Part shown: positions 1 to 11,554 of the stretch, piece by piece
Layout: each line of letters starts with the position of its first letter
Position numbering within the stretch: position 1 is the first letter of the stretch
From: Bugulina stolonifera
Lineage: Eukaryota > Bryozoa > Gymnolaemata > Cheilostomatida > Bugulidae
NCBI GenBank assembly: GCA_935421135.1
Contig: OW285194.1
Coordinates: 14,841,376 to 14,905,375, forward strand
Length of the DNA: 64,000 nt
Direction of reading: 5' to 3'
Notes under the pieces: generated by a model
What the model saw: only the letters and a program-made list of their open reading frames with translations
The model's database searches: none
Told to the model about the DNA's origin: nothing
Made by a program: the position numbers and the translations under genes

Positions 1-2145
1 TGAGCACAAACTGTTCCCAAACCTTCCCTACTTCTGCTATCTTAATAATGATGAGATATTAAACTACTGCAGATAATACTGATAACGTTAATTGTTTTAC
101 AGTGTCATGCTAAAGTTCCTTCATTCTAAACTCTACACAGCAGTGAATGTGAAGTGAAACTTGGAATAGAATGTTGTGTTTCTACTACCAGATATCCAGG
201 CATATGTTTGTGTAGCTAACTGAGATATAGTGGACTGTCACCACAGACTCTGCTGATAATAATTGTACTGTATATTCTACATATTTCTTCAGTATTATAT
301 TTGTTTGTTCATTGTTAACAAGTATCGTCACGAAATCAAGAGTACTAGTTTTTTGTGTTTGTGTTTCTTTTTCACACTGAAAATATATTCAATATTGTTT
401 GAACCTGCAAACCAAAGCTGTCTTACTTCTATTATATATCTAAAGTCACTAGATTATATTACTCATAGACCAAACACTTTGTCCAATAGTCTAACCAGGT
501 ATCGTCCAGAGAGTTTAGCTCAGTGAGTGTGAGTGTGACGTCCTACTATTACACTGAGTTAATACCACTCACTCATTCAGTCTGATTATCTCCATGTTAT
601 GTAGCTCTCATTCTTACTGATCCATAAGTATAACAGCTGAATATATCTCTTCATGACCAAATCTATAACCGCTCTTACTTTGCCCATAGTACAGTCAAAG
701 ATGTAGCTGAGCATCTTATTAATGTCTATAAGCTGTTAACCAGATAGCAAACTAGTAGACACTTCCGTACAGTAATACAATAAGACAGTAATACAGTAAC
801 AGAGTAATATAGTAGTACAGTAGTACAGTAATGCAGTCAGGAATCAATCTACAGCTAGTGCCAGACTGTAAGTATTGTGAAAAGGACAAATAGACCCCAT
901 TTGATTTTGTCACCTCTCACTCGTCACCTACATTTCATGCGTCCCTGGGTATCATCAACAGAACTTGTCAAGTCTACATGCTATTTGCCCAAAACACAAT
1001 AATGTTGTAATTTGTATTCATGCTCTGGTACATGAGAAGCCACACGCTACTTTGTTCATCAGCGTAGGCAATGCGTAGCACCAGTCCACCAGCGGCTTGG
1101 TTAATATCCAGCCAATAACCAATGCTGATTTTTAATAACATACATAATCAAAGTCTTTGTATCTCATATTAACCAATAGCATCTACACTCTGTGATGCCG
1201 AAGATTGAAAACGTCAACACATTGGTCTTTGCATAGCCAAGCAGACGATGCGCTGATTTACTTTAGAACGAGGCTCCAGTGGCCGAACAAAAATAATTGA
1301 CCTCTCTTGTAGCCGATTCTTTAGAGCGACATCAGTACAGCATATTGCTCACTTAAGAGTTGTCTTTTCTCCCCAGTTTGAAGGAGAGGATAATTCCTAC
1401 ATAGTTTGTATTCTCGATATATATTTTTGCGATATCCATGTAGTATTCAAGCTTATTAGTTTACTTAGTAAGATTAAAAGATCACCAGTCTATAGAAAAA
1501 TATCTATAATGCTACTATGCTCGGGTTGATGAAACTAGTATTATATTATGAAAATATAAGATTGTGAATAGTATAATTTGTTAGCTCTGGTTCTTATTAA
1601 TGGTATACTAACAATGGTGCAATGACACTGTTATGTAGTACATGCATCAATAAAAACTGTACAAGATACAATTTCTCCATATTCTATAAATATAGATATA
1701 GAAGTCTGAGCCTACAGGATATATCCATGTGTGTTATTTACAACTTCAAGCAAGGGAGAACATATCAATTATTACTTCAATATACTAATATATGAACATC
1801 ATACGATGCAAGACTTAACAAAGTTAATATTTGATTCATTATTGATTCATTTCCATTCTCCCACCTCATTAGATGTAAATAAAGAACATATAGATAAGGT
1901 AAAGGACATGTTGTGTTTTTATTGAATGCTACTCTACTCTACTCAACTCTAAACTAAAGTCAATGTGCTGTGATTGCTATTAGCTGTGAATTACTGCTGG
2001 AGATCATCATTTACAACAGTGGCTCCCAGTCACTGACCTCCTATTTGAGTTCCTAACCAGTTCTGTCCAATTCTGCTGGAGGGTTGCTAATTTTTGACAA
2101 AAGTTTAAGTAAAACATGGGGCTGAAGTTGGATGACTCCTACTTG
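1..2145. repeat. Segmental duplication, copy 1
   Basis: This block matches 19446-22343 almost base for base in the same orientation. Both begin with tgagcacaaactgttcccaa and end with gatgactcctacttg. The copies differ by scattered substitutions, small indels and one 0.8-kb LTR insertion present only in copy 2. The block may continue left of the window. No gene is recognised in it. A 64-codon open frame at 1731-1925 is kept open in both copies but starts at GTG, and I do not call it a gene. Confidence 0.9.
770..840. repeat. CAGTAATA-type microsatellite
   Basis: Imperfect tandem units of acagtaata and agtagtacagt. The array is shorter in duplication copy 2 (near 21010-21035), which shows length turnover since the duplication. 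Confidence 0.6.
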
Positions 2146-2506
2146 AATGCTAGTATGTCCTTGTTCTCACCAGCAGTCAGAACTTGGCAAGTGTACAACT
2201 AATAGCCTAAATCCGAATGACTAGCAACTTGGTGAAACTGACAAATCAAGTTTAGACTGTAGTAAACTTATGCTACAGGGTTCAGTAACTTTTGAACCCT
2301 GTAGTACTTTGGCCATCAATAGCTGTGGTATGGCAGTCCAAGGTCTCACTCTACATCAGTAATGGAGCACACATACATGATTGGAATAGAATTTTGTATG
2401 TCTTTCAGAAGTGACAGCTATGACGCACGGTGTGAATAACGGAGCTAAGGACCTAGGCTAGCATGTATCCACATTAAGTTTTGGAAATCAGACAGAGGGT
2501 TCTATA

Positions 2507-2720
2507 CCAGCAGAAGGGTTTGCCTTATGTACTACAAGATGCCCCCAATTCTGGACCGAGGTCAAAAGGTTACATGTATACAATTATAGTTGGGACTTGG
2601 ACATGAAAAGGTCTGTGGTACAATATTTCTTACAAAAAGGTCCAGAAGCATTATAAAGGTTATGCAGTAGTATTGTAAGCTCTGTGCAATAATAATCCGT
2701 AAGGAACTAGTGCTAAATTC
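2507..2720. repeat. Segmental duplication, second block of copy 1
   Basis: Starting at cagcagaagggtttgcctta, this block matches 22851-23055. It is separated from the first block by non-matching sequence in both copies. The match stops where a hAT-like element begins at 2721, so that element probably inserted into copy 1 after the duplication. Confidence 0.75.
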
Positions 2721-3140
2721 CAGACATGTGCCAAGCAGACAAATATTGAAGTCAAGAGTAATGTAAGAGTACATAGGAGATGTTAGTTCCTCACTAGCCC
2801 CAGCTCTCTATGGTAGGCAGCATTATAGGGCTGTATAGTTGCAAGGTAAAGCATAGCCTATGTGGGCGAGAGAAGACAATTCCATAGTAAGCATCTAAAT
2901 CACATACTTATTTGCCAGAAGGTATGTAGATAGTGTAACCTCAAATTACAAATATACATGTACTGTATACTGCAAGTAAGAGTGCATATTCTCCATAAAA
3001 GTCACTTAGAGTCAAATCATCAGATGAAGGAAGTCAAAAGTAGAGTAAGAGTAAATAGACAGCAATTTTAAAAAATGAAGTAAGAAGAGTCAAGCAACTG
3101 GTGCAAAAGTACTTGAGTCAGAGTAGAGTCAAAAGTACGA
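2721..3140 (+). mobile_element. Partial hAT-like non-autonomous element
   Basis: Begins with CAGACATGTGCCAAGCAGAC, the same terminus as the intact element at 31559-32183, and shares its internal GAGTCAA-rich sequence. The match fades near 3140, so the other end is missing. A SINE-like repeat (2776-2975) is inserted in it. No transposase is encoded. Confidence 0.6.
2776..2975 (+). mobile_element. SINE-like repeat R1, copy 1
   Basis: A 200-bp insertion inside the hAT-like element, flanked by taagagtacata (2764-2775) and taagagtgcata (2977-2988). A 12-13 bp duplication with one mismatch is typical of LINE-mobilised retroposons. A second copy, split by two other insertions, lies at 3915-12600. 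Shared features are ctcactagc, ccagctctc, gggctgta and caaggtaaagc. No protein and no clear Pol III box pair were seen, so the class is inferred from the target duplication. Confidence 0.55.
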
Positions 3141-4003
3141 TATCAGTTAAAATATTACTGCCTCATGTCATGCGGTTGGGGTTTGGGGGATATGATATTG
3201 TATGTAATAATGAAGAAGAAAATTCTACATGTTGTGTATACCAAAGATCACCAATGGAATATACATTTGTAGCAAGTAGAATAGTGAAATAGAGGTCTTA
3301 CTCAGAAATAAATAGAGTAGGCAACTTCCAATGTGTATTAAATAACATTAGTGTTACTGTGCCAAGACGCTACGTAAATATGAAAATATCAGATCCTGTT
3401 CTCTACCGTCAGACACCCCTACCTTGCACAGACATTGAATTTGTTATTAGCTGCTTGTATTTGGACATGTACAGGTACATTGTACATCACTGCACTATGT
3501 GTGCTTGCATTCACATAATTACTGGGTTCACTACTAACTGTTATGTATTAACTATTACATTATTATCTGCTAATACTTGTTGTTATTGTATATTATGTTA
3601 TAACTACTACATTATTATCTGCTACTACTTGTTGTTATTATATTATATATTATTATTGTATATTATAGTAATCTTGGTAATGTGTCCTTGGGAATGTATA
3701 CTTGTACAAACTACTGTATATTATTGGAAACATAAAGTATCTGTATGATAATTAACTCTCTGATAGTATTAACTCATTAGATGCTGTATCCTTACTCATA
3801 GCAAACAATGCTACATATACAATGTATTGCTAAATCTGGATAAAATTATAGCAAAGTAATGCTTAGTCGTAAATATTGTGGACCTTTAGAGGAAGTTCAC
3901 AAATTGCTGACCTCTGATACATAGTAGGTGGTAGCACCTCACTAGCACCAGCTCTCCATGGTAGGTGGCACCATAGGGCTGTATAATTGCAAGGTAAAGC
4001 TTA

Positions 4004-4549
4004 GGCCACACTGACGCGAATTTTTTTGCGAATAGCGAATTTTGGCCAAAGGCGAATTCGCAAATTATAATCGACCGTGCCACACTGCAAAAGCTATAAG
4101 CGAATTCGCATTGATTTCACCCAATGAGGGATCAAAAATTATTATCCTCGGTCACGTTTCTCATTCACTGCAGAACTATAACTCCGAAAAATGTAAAATA
4201 AAATTATAATTAAAAAAGAATAAAATAAAATAATTTTTTTATTCTTACTTTTATTCGTTTTACACAATTCTTGCAAACGGAAGTAGTCATTTTATTCATC
4301 AGTTGAAATAAAAATTTTAATATATTAATTTAAACTCATGATTGATTGAAAATCCGTGGCTCTGAACACGTGACAGTTACGTGACAATTAAAAATTGGCC
4401 AATCACAAATTAGCGAGTTGCGAATTAGCTGATTGAGATCAGCGAGTGCGAAATCGCAAATTTTGCGCGAATTCGCACAAAATTTGAGATTTGCGATTTC
4501 GCCACTGGCCAAAATTCGCTTTTCGCTAAAAAATCGCTGCAGTGTGGCC
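4004..4549. mobile_element. Fold-back MITE with GGCCACACTG ends
   Basis: Left end GGCCACACTGACGCGAATTT and right end (reverse complement) GGCCACACTGCAGCGATTTT. The inverted arms run well past 45 bp and include a shared GCGAATTTTGGCCA. Flanking TA on both sides (4002-4003 and 4550-4551) fits a TA target duplication as in Tc1/mariner-related MITEs. The element sits in R1 copy 2 and has no coding capacity. Confidence 0.75.
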
Positions 4550-4609
4550 TACGCATAAGACTTGTCCTATGTGAGTAGTAGTATAGTCAGTGCAGATCTA
4601 CACAGACAC

Positions 4610-5110
4610 CCGGCCCTTTCCGCGTCGTATTAGCCCTAGATCCAAAAACTCCCCGGGCGGACGACCACCCCACCCGTCCTCTCGCCCCTCCTCTCCCCTA
4701 AACCTCACTCTATGTGCAAAGCCCTAGAACCTACTCCCCCCCATCGCGGGTGGGGTTTCAAAAACCTCATCGGCTGTTCCGTAGAACCCAGTCTAAAGAG
4801 CAAACCCCTCGCCCGGTCCCACGGCTCGGGCGAGGGGGCGCGCGCGTACGCGCGCGCCCCCCCCGCCCCGCGAACCCCACCCGTCCTCCCTCCACCCGTC
4901 CCCGCCCCTCCCCACCCCTCCCCACCCCAAACCCCTCCGCCTCGCCCTCCGCCTCGCGGCGGTTCTCGTTCGCGAGTCCAGCCGTGGCCCCACGCCGCCC
5001 TCCCCCCGCCCATCCCCCGCCCCTCCCCCGCTCTCCCGCCCCAACGACCCGTCGCGGCCCTCGCGGGCGGACCGTCGGCTGGAGTAGGGTGAAGCGAAGG
5101 AAAATACGGG
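4610..5110. other. Extremely GC-rich subterminal tract (mirrored at 11980-12480)
   Basis: Long C-rich and CG-rich runs with a gcgcgcgtacgcgcgc core, in strong contrast to the AT-rich surroundings. Overlapping open frames on both strands are Pro/Arg/Gly-rich products of base composition, and their reading differs between the arms through indels, so I do not call them genes. The mirrored tract lies just inside the right end of the element. It might be a terminal structural or CpG-rich promoter region. Confidence 0.6.
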
Positions 5111-5303
5111 TTAGAGTAATGATATCCGGCTATGAAAAACGTGAGCGAGGGCAATGGTACACGAATTTGTTTTAAATTTCAATACGTTTGAGAGTAATAG
5201 TACGGTGAAGCGAAGAAAAATACGGGTTGGAGTAATGATAGGGTACGCCCGTGCGGAGTGCCCGTGCAGAGTTTACGACGCTGACTATACTACTATAAGA
5301 AAC

Positions 5304-5537
5304 TTACCGAGTGGTGGTGGTGGTGCTTCCGGATGATTTCTTCGCCGGGGACTGTTGAGACTGAACTGGTCGGGGTGACACCGCACTCGCGCGCTCCTCC
5401 GTTCGAGCGCCCCCGGACCTCCGATGAAAGACTCGCGCCTTAACCCTCGTTTCCCCCGGACCCTCCCCTAGGGAAATCGCCCGTCCCCGTGACGAGCGGC
5501 GAGGGAAAGTGAAGGCGGTGGCTCTTTCGCGCTTCAA
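5304..5537 (-). CDS. Hypothetical exon in the Polinton arm (left copy)
   Basis: Open frame of at least 77 codons, identical in both arms (mirror at 11555-11788). It is basic, ends in a run of Thr codons, and at its 3' end meets a consensus donor CACTCG|GTAAGT. No ATG lies at the listed start. The frame stays open further upstream through residues that include VAGEPPREVYG, so it may be an internal exon. No domain is recognised. Composition bias in this GC-rich stretch means it could be spurious. Confidence 0.25.
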   Translation of the reverse strand: MKRERATAFTFPRRSSRGRAISLGEGPGETRVKARVFHRRSGGARTEERASAVSPRPVQSQQSPAKKSSGSTTTTTR

Positions 5538-5627
5538 ACCGTAGACCTCGCGAGGTGGTTCGCCGGCGACATCCTCGCTCGGAGGGGTAGAAATAGATAA
5601 ATGGAATAAATGGATGGCTGTCTTCTC

Positions 5628-5663
5628 ATCATCATCATCATCATCATCATCAACATCATCATC
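5628..5663. repeat. (TCA)n microsatellite (mirrored near 11427-11465)
   Basis: About a dozen TCA/TCATCA units with one interruption, read as (TGA/GAT)n in the right arm. It produces a spurious Met-rich open frame. Confidence 0.85.
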
Positions 5664-6181
5664 ATCCTACAAATAGACCCGCCTCCACGATGATGTCGTT
5701 GACTCCCCACCAATTTCTTCGACCACCGCGTCCACTTTCCCCCGGGTAGCAAACTCCGATAGGGAGAGAGCGCATCGTGCGCGTGCGATGTCACCCCCCA
5801 CCTACGAATGAAGACGATAGAAGAAATGTGAACTGATAAGGGGTGAGTATGAGTGGAAGTTGCGCTAGTACCGTCTACCCCTTTGGTTTGGCGAGGTAAA
5901 TGGTTTTTAATGTATTAGCTAGTGTTTTATTGCTCGGTTTTAAGGTTACAACCGGTAAACCCTCCGTTTTGAGGACGGAGACCCCTTACAATAGAGAGTG
6001 AATGTGAAGAAAAATATACGGGTATATGTACAAGGGTTATGTTGCACTGTTCGTTTACTCTCCAATTTATCGAATGAAGTAGTCTCATCTCCGAGAAATC
6101 AGTACTAGCATTCTATAGGACTCGTACTCACCCCGTCTTCTGCAACCTTCCGCTTACCATAGAGGTAGGTGAGTCCGGTCT

Positions 6182-6329
6182 TTAGCTGGGTGTAGCTATA
6201 CGTTTGGTTTCCTCTTCTGATAAATTTTTATCTTTTCGGATGAGCGCATCTATACTACGAGCACTCAGGGCCATGTAAGCGCTATCCGTGTCCATTTCTA
6301 CGTACTCAAACTCCTCTCTGCTGACGAAT
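6182..6329 (-). pseudogene. Polinton protein-primed DNA polymerase B, motif-C fragment (left arm)
   Basis: Mirror copy of 10763-10910. On the minus strand an AG acceptor is followed by an open block containing FEYVEMDTDSAYMALS, in which DTDS is the catalytic motif C of family B polymerases. The frame ends at TAA (6184-6182) after about 48 codons. No other polymerase motif (exonuclease, A, B, TPR) was found nearby, so this is a remnant and cannot supply a working polymerase. Confidence 0.65.
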
Positions 6330-6429
6330 CTGTGAAAATAAAATGGACGGGTTGGAGGGTGCTGACACCGAAGAATAAATAGAGAAGGATTTGATAAAAT
6401 CTTTGTGTAGTCTAGTTCTACTCATCTAT

Positions 6430-8135
6430 CCATATGTGTACACATGTTAAAATACCTTTATATAATAGTTCAAACACAATTGAATGAATAAAAGACACAT
6501 ATCTAAAGGAGTATGTCATAGCTATTATTAGCAAGAAAAGACTGTGTGCATGTGTTAAGTCAGCATACATAATACATTAAATAAGCTTTTCACAATAGTA
6601 GCGATAGAATAAATAAAAGGTTGTATGCATGTGTTAAGTCAGCATTATGTAATTCATTAAATAAACTTTTCACAATAGTAGCAATAGAATATATAAAAGG
6701 TTGTATGCATGTGTTAAGTCAGCATTATGTAATACATTAAATAAACTTTTTACAATACTAGCAATAGAATGAATAAATGTGTACACATGGTAAAATACCA
6801 TTATATAATAATTTAAACACAATTGAATGAATAAAACGCACATATATGTAAAGGAGTATGGCATACCTATTATTAGCAAGAAAAGGCTGTGTGCATGTGT
6901 TAAGTCAGCATATATAATACATTAAATAAACTTTTCACAAAGTCAGCATAATATATAATACGTTAAATAAACTTTTCACAATAGTAGCAATAGAATAAAT
7001 AAAAGGTTGTGTGCATGTGTTAAGTCAGCATTATGTAATTCATTAAATAAACTTTTCACAATAGTAGCAATAGAATAAATAAAAGATTGTGTACACATGT
7101 TAAAATACCATTATATAATAATTTAAACACAATTGAATGAATAAAAGGCACATATGTAAAGGAGTATGACATACCTATTATTAGCAAGAAAAGGCTGTGT
7201 GCATGTGTTAAGTCAGCATATATAATACATTAAATAAACTTTTCACAAAGTCAGCATAAGATATAATACATTAAATAAACTTTTCACAATAGTAGCAATA
7301 GAATAAATAAAGGGTTGTGTGCATGTGTTAAGTCAGCATTATGTAATTCATTAAATAAACTTTTCACAATAGTAGCTATAGAATAAATAAAAGAGTGTGT
7401 ACACATGTTAAAATACCTTTATATAATAATTTAAACACAATTGAAAGAATAGGCTGTGTGCATGTGTTAAGTCAGCATATATAATGGATTAAATAAGCTT
7501 TTCACATAAAATACCTTTATATAATAATTTAAACACAGTTGAAAGAATAGGCTGTGTGCATGTGTTAAGTCAGCATATATAATAGATTAAATAAGCTTTT
7601 CACATACCTATTATTAGCAAGAAAAGGCAGTGTGCATGTGTTAAGTCAGCATATATAATAGATTAAATAAGCTTTTCACAATAGTAGCAATAGAATAAAT
7701 AAAAGGTTGTGTGCATGTGTTAAGTCAGCATTATGTAATTCATTAAATAAACTTTTCACAATAGTAGCAATAGAATAAATAAAAGATTGTGTACACATGT
7801 TGAAATACCTTTATATAATAGATTAAATAAGCTTTTCACATACCTATTATTAGCAAGAAAAGGCTGTGTGCATGTGTTAAGTCAGCATATATAATAGATT
7901 AAATAAGCTTTTCACAATAGTAGCAATAGAATAAATAAAAGGTTGTGTGCATGTGTTAAGTCAGCATTATGTAATTCATTAAATAAACTTTTCACAATAG
8001 TAGCAATAGAATAAATAAAAGATTGTGTACACATGTTAAAATACCTTTATATAATAATTTAAACACAATTGAAAGAATAGGCTGTGTGCATGTGTTAAGT
8101 CAGCATATATAATAGATTAAATAAGCTTTTCAATA
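6430..8135. repeat. AT-rich satellite of the left arm
   Basis: Long array of interspersed units including ttaagtcagcatatataata, cattaaataaacttttcaca, atagtagcaatagaataaat and gtgtacacatgttaaaatac. The units combine into higher-order repeats. The array is about 460 bp longer than its mirror at 9424-10660, so unit number has changed in one arm. Confidence 0.85.
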
Positions 8136-8449
8136 GTAGGTAGGTGTCACTGTTTTAGTCTCCCTATAATAAATATAAAGTAGCAGGGTGTAAGTAATTT
8201 TTTAGCTTGATAGCATTATATACAATAAACACTTCACAATTGCTGCCAATTACCCTATTTAGCACTAACCTTATGTTCTACTTGTTGAAATCTCTGATCA
8301 GGTGCTGACTAGTAGGTAGCTGTCTCTGTTTTAGTCTCACTCTGTTGACTAGAGGCTGATTGTACATACTGCTAGAGTGAGAAACTCATACCTTAAATAG
8401 TAGTATTCAGTAGGCGGAGTCTAACCATTTCCCCACCCTTTGCAATACC

Positions 8450-8790
8450 ACCCCGATGCGTCCCGATGTGAATCCGAAGCCTCCCGATGCACCCCGATGC
8501 GAATCCGAAGCCTCCCGATGCACCCCGATGCGAATCCGAAGCCTCCCGATGCACCCCGATGTGAATCCGAAGCCTCCCGATGCACCCCGATGCGAATCCG
8601 AAGCCTCCCGATGCACCCCGATGTGAATCCGAAGCCTCCCGATGCACCCCGATGTGAATCCGAAGCCTCCCGATGCGAATCCGAAGCCTCCCGATGCACC
8701 CCGATGTGAATCCGAAGCTTCCCGATGCACCCCGATGCGAATCCGAAGCCTCCCGATGCATCCCGATGCACCCCGATGTGCCCCGATGTG
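8450..8790. repeat. 31-bp minisatellite, left of the palindrome centre
   Basis: Tandem units built from cccgatgcaccccgatg and a gaatccgaagcct segment, with C/T variation (gatgcg or gatgtg). It yields long open frames in several phases on both strands (HREASDSHRGASGG-type repeats), none of which I treat as genes. Confidence 0.85.
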
Positions 8791-8807
8791 TCAAATCACA
8801 TCGTGGT

Positions 8808-9105
8808 GCATCGGGTTACATCGGGATGCATCGGGAAGCTTCGGATTCACATCGGGGCGCATCGGGAGGCTTCGGATTCGCATCGGGGTGCATCGGGAGG
8901 CTTCGGATTCACATCGGGGTGCATCGGGATGCTTCGGATTCACATCGGGGTGCATCGGGAGGCTTCGGATTCGCATCGGGAGGCTTCGGATTCACATCGG
9001 GGTGCATCGGGAGGCTTCGGATTCGCATCGGGGTGCATCGGGAGGCTTCGGATTCGCATCGGGGTGCATCGGGAGGCTTCGGATTCACATCGGGACGCAT
9101 CGGGG
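8808..9105. repeat. 31-bp minisatellite, right of the palindrome centre
   Basis: Inverted counterpart of the left array (atcggggtgcatcggg, ggcttcggattc). Unit order and number differ slightly from the left side, so the centre has turned over independently after the palindrome formed. Confidence 0.85.
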
Positions 9106-9423
9106 TGGTATTGCAAAGGGTGGGGAAATGGTTAGACTCCGCCTACTGAATACTACTATTTAAGGTATGAGTTTCTCACTCTAGCAGTATGTACAATCAG
9201 CCTCTAGTCAACAGAGTGAGACTAAAACAGAGACAGCTACCTACTAGTCAGCACCTGATCAGAGATTTCAACAAGTAGAACATAAGGTTAGTGCTAAATA
9301 GGGTAATTGGCAGCAATTGTGAAGTGTTTATTGTATATAATGCTATCAAGCTAAAAAATTACTTACACCCTGCTACTTTATATTTATTATAGGGAGACTA
9401 AAACAGTGACACCTACCTACTAT

Positions 9424-10660
9424 TGAAAAGCTTATTTAATCTATTATATATGCTGACTTAACACATGCACACAGCCTATTCTTTCAATTGTGTTTAAATT
9501 ATTATATAAAGGTATTTTAACATGTGTACACAATCTTTTATTTATTCTATTGCTACTATTGTGAAAAGTTTATTTAATGAATTACATAATGCTGACTTAA
9601 CACATGCACACAACCTTTTATTTATTCTATTGCTACTATTGTGAAAAGCTTATTTAATCTATTATATATGCTGACTTAACGCATGCACACAGCCTTTTCT
9701 TGCTAATAATAGGTATGTGAAAAGCTTATTTAATCTATTATATAAAGGTATTTCAACATGTGTACACAATCTTTTATTTATTCTATTGCTACTATTGTGA
9801 AAAGTTTATTTAATGAATTACATAATGCTGACTTAACACATGCACACAACCTTTTATTTATTCAATTGCTACTATTGTGAAAAGCTTATTTAATCTATTA
9901 TATATGCTGACTTAACACATGCACACAGCCTTTTCTTGCTAATAATAGGTATGTGAAAAGCTTATTTAATCTATTATATAAAGGTATTTCAACATGTGTA
10001 CACAATCTTTTATTTATTCTATTGCTACTATTGTGAAAAGTTTATTTAATGAATTACATAATGCTGACTTAACACATGCACACAACCTTTTATTTATTCT
10101 ATTGCTACTATTGTGAAAAGTTTATTTAACGTATTATATATTATGCTGACTTTGTGAAAAGTTTATTTAATGTATTATATATGCTGACTTAACACATGCA
10201 CACAGCCTTTTCTTGCTAATAATAGGTATGCCATACTCCTTTACATATATGTGCGTTTTATTCATTCAATTGTGTTTAAATTATTATATAATGGTATTTT
10301 ACCATGTGTACACATTTATTCATTCTATTGCTAGTATTGTAAAAAGTTTATTTAATGTATTACATAATGCTGACTTAACACATGCATACAACCTTTTATA
10401 TATTCTATTGCTACTATTGTGAAAAGTTTATTTAATGAATTACATAATGCTGACTTAACACATGCATACAACCTTTTATTTATTCTATCGCTACTATTGT
10501 GAAAAGCTTATTTAATGTATTATGTATGCTGACTTAACACATGCACACAGTCTTTTCTTGCTAATAATAGCTATGACATACTCCTTTAGATATGTGTCTT
10601 TTATTCATTCAATTGTGTTTGAACTATTATATAAAGGTATTTTAACATGTGTACACATAT
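9424..10660. repeat. AT-rich satellite of the right arm
   Basis: Mirror of the array at 6430-8135 with fewer higher-order units and a few private substitutions (for example ttaacgcatgcac near 9678). Confidence 0.85.
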
Positions 10661-10762
10661 GGATAGATGAGTAGAACTAGACTACACAAAGATTTTATCA
10701 AATCCTTCTCTATTTATTCTTCGGTGTCAGCACCCTCCAACCCGTCCATTTTATTTTCACAG

Positions 10763-10910
10763 ATTCGTCAGCAGAGAGGAGTTTGAGTACGTAGAAATGG
10801 ACACGGATAGCGCTTACATGGCCCTGAGTGCTCGTAGTATAGATGCGCTCATCCGAAAAGATAAAAATTTATCAGAAGAGGAAACCAAACGTATAGCTAC
10901 ACCCAGCTAA
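10763..10910 (+). pseudogene. Polinton protein-primed DNA polymerase B, motif-C fragment (right arm)
   Basis: Preceded by a pyrimidine-rich acceptor (ttttattttcacag), the block reads FVSREEFEYVEMDTDS then AYMALSARSIDALIRKDKN and ends at TAA (10908-10910). DTDS preceded by a hydrophobic strand and followed by AYMALS is the metal-binding motif C seen in Polinton-type protein-primed PolB. This family replicates linear genomes using a terminal protein. Only about 48 codons remain, and the continuation downstream has stops. The assignment is from motif recognition, without an alignment. Confidence 0.65.
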
Positions 10911-11554
10911 AGACCGGACTCACCTACCTCTATGGTAAGCGGAAGGTTGCAGAAGACGGGGTGAGTACGAGTCCTATAGAATGCTAGTACTGATTTCTCG
11001 GAGATGAGACTACTTCATTCGATAAATTGGAGAGTAAACGAACAGTGCAACATAACCCTTGTACATATACCCGTATATTTTTCTTCACATTCACTCTCTA
11101 TTGTAAGGGGTCTCCGTCCTCAAAACGGAGGGTTTACCGGTTGTAACCTTAAAACCGAGCAATAAAACACTAGCTAATACATTAAAAACCATTTACCTCG
11201 CCAAACCAAAGGGGTAGACGGTACTAGCGCAACTTCCACTCATACTCACCCCTTATCAGTTCACATTTCTTCTATCGTCTTCATTCGTAGGTGGGGGGTG
11301 ACATCGCACGCGCACGATGCGCTCTCTCCCTATCGGAGTTTGCTACCCGGGGGAAAGTGGACGCGGTGGTCGAAGAAATTGGTGGGGAGTCAACGACATC
11401 ATCGTGGAGGCGGGTCTATTTGTAGGATGATGATGATGTTGATGATGATGATGATGATGATGATGAGAAGACAGCCATCCATTTATTCCATTTATCTATT
11501 TCTACCCCTCCGAGCGAGGATGTCGCCGGCGAACCACCTCGCGAGGTCTACGGT

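Larger units (their letters stand above)
4574..8790 (+). repeat. Left arm of the Polinton palindrome
   Basis: Reverse complement of 8797-12515, nearly identical outside the satellite tracts. Order from the end inward: terminal AGT repeats, a very GC-rich tract, a (TCA)n microsatellite, the polymerase relic, an AT-rich satellite, and a 31-bp minisatellite. It is about 500 bp longer than the right arm, mostly because the AT-rich satellite has more units. Confidence 0.9.

Noticed and set aside
3359..3748. 129-codon Tyr/Ile/Leu/Cys-rich open frame
   Set aside because: AT-rich low-complexity translation (tattatatattattat words), no splice or domain support.
4705..5175. Four overlapping Pro/Arg/Gly-rich open frames in the GC-rich tract (and mirrors at 11917-12387)
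   Set aside because: They overlap on both strands, change reading between the two arms through indels, and reflect base composition.
8450..9105. Possible CRISPR-like array at the palindrome centre
   Set aside because: The repeats are contiguous minisatellite units without unique spacers, in a eukaryotic context.
8393..9163. Long open frames with HREASDSHRGASGGF-type repeats
   Set aside because: They are translations of the 31-bp minisatellite, open in several phases on both strands.
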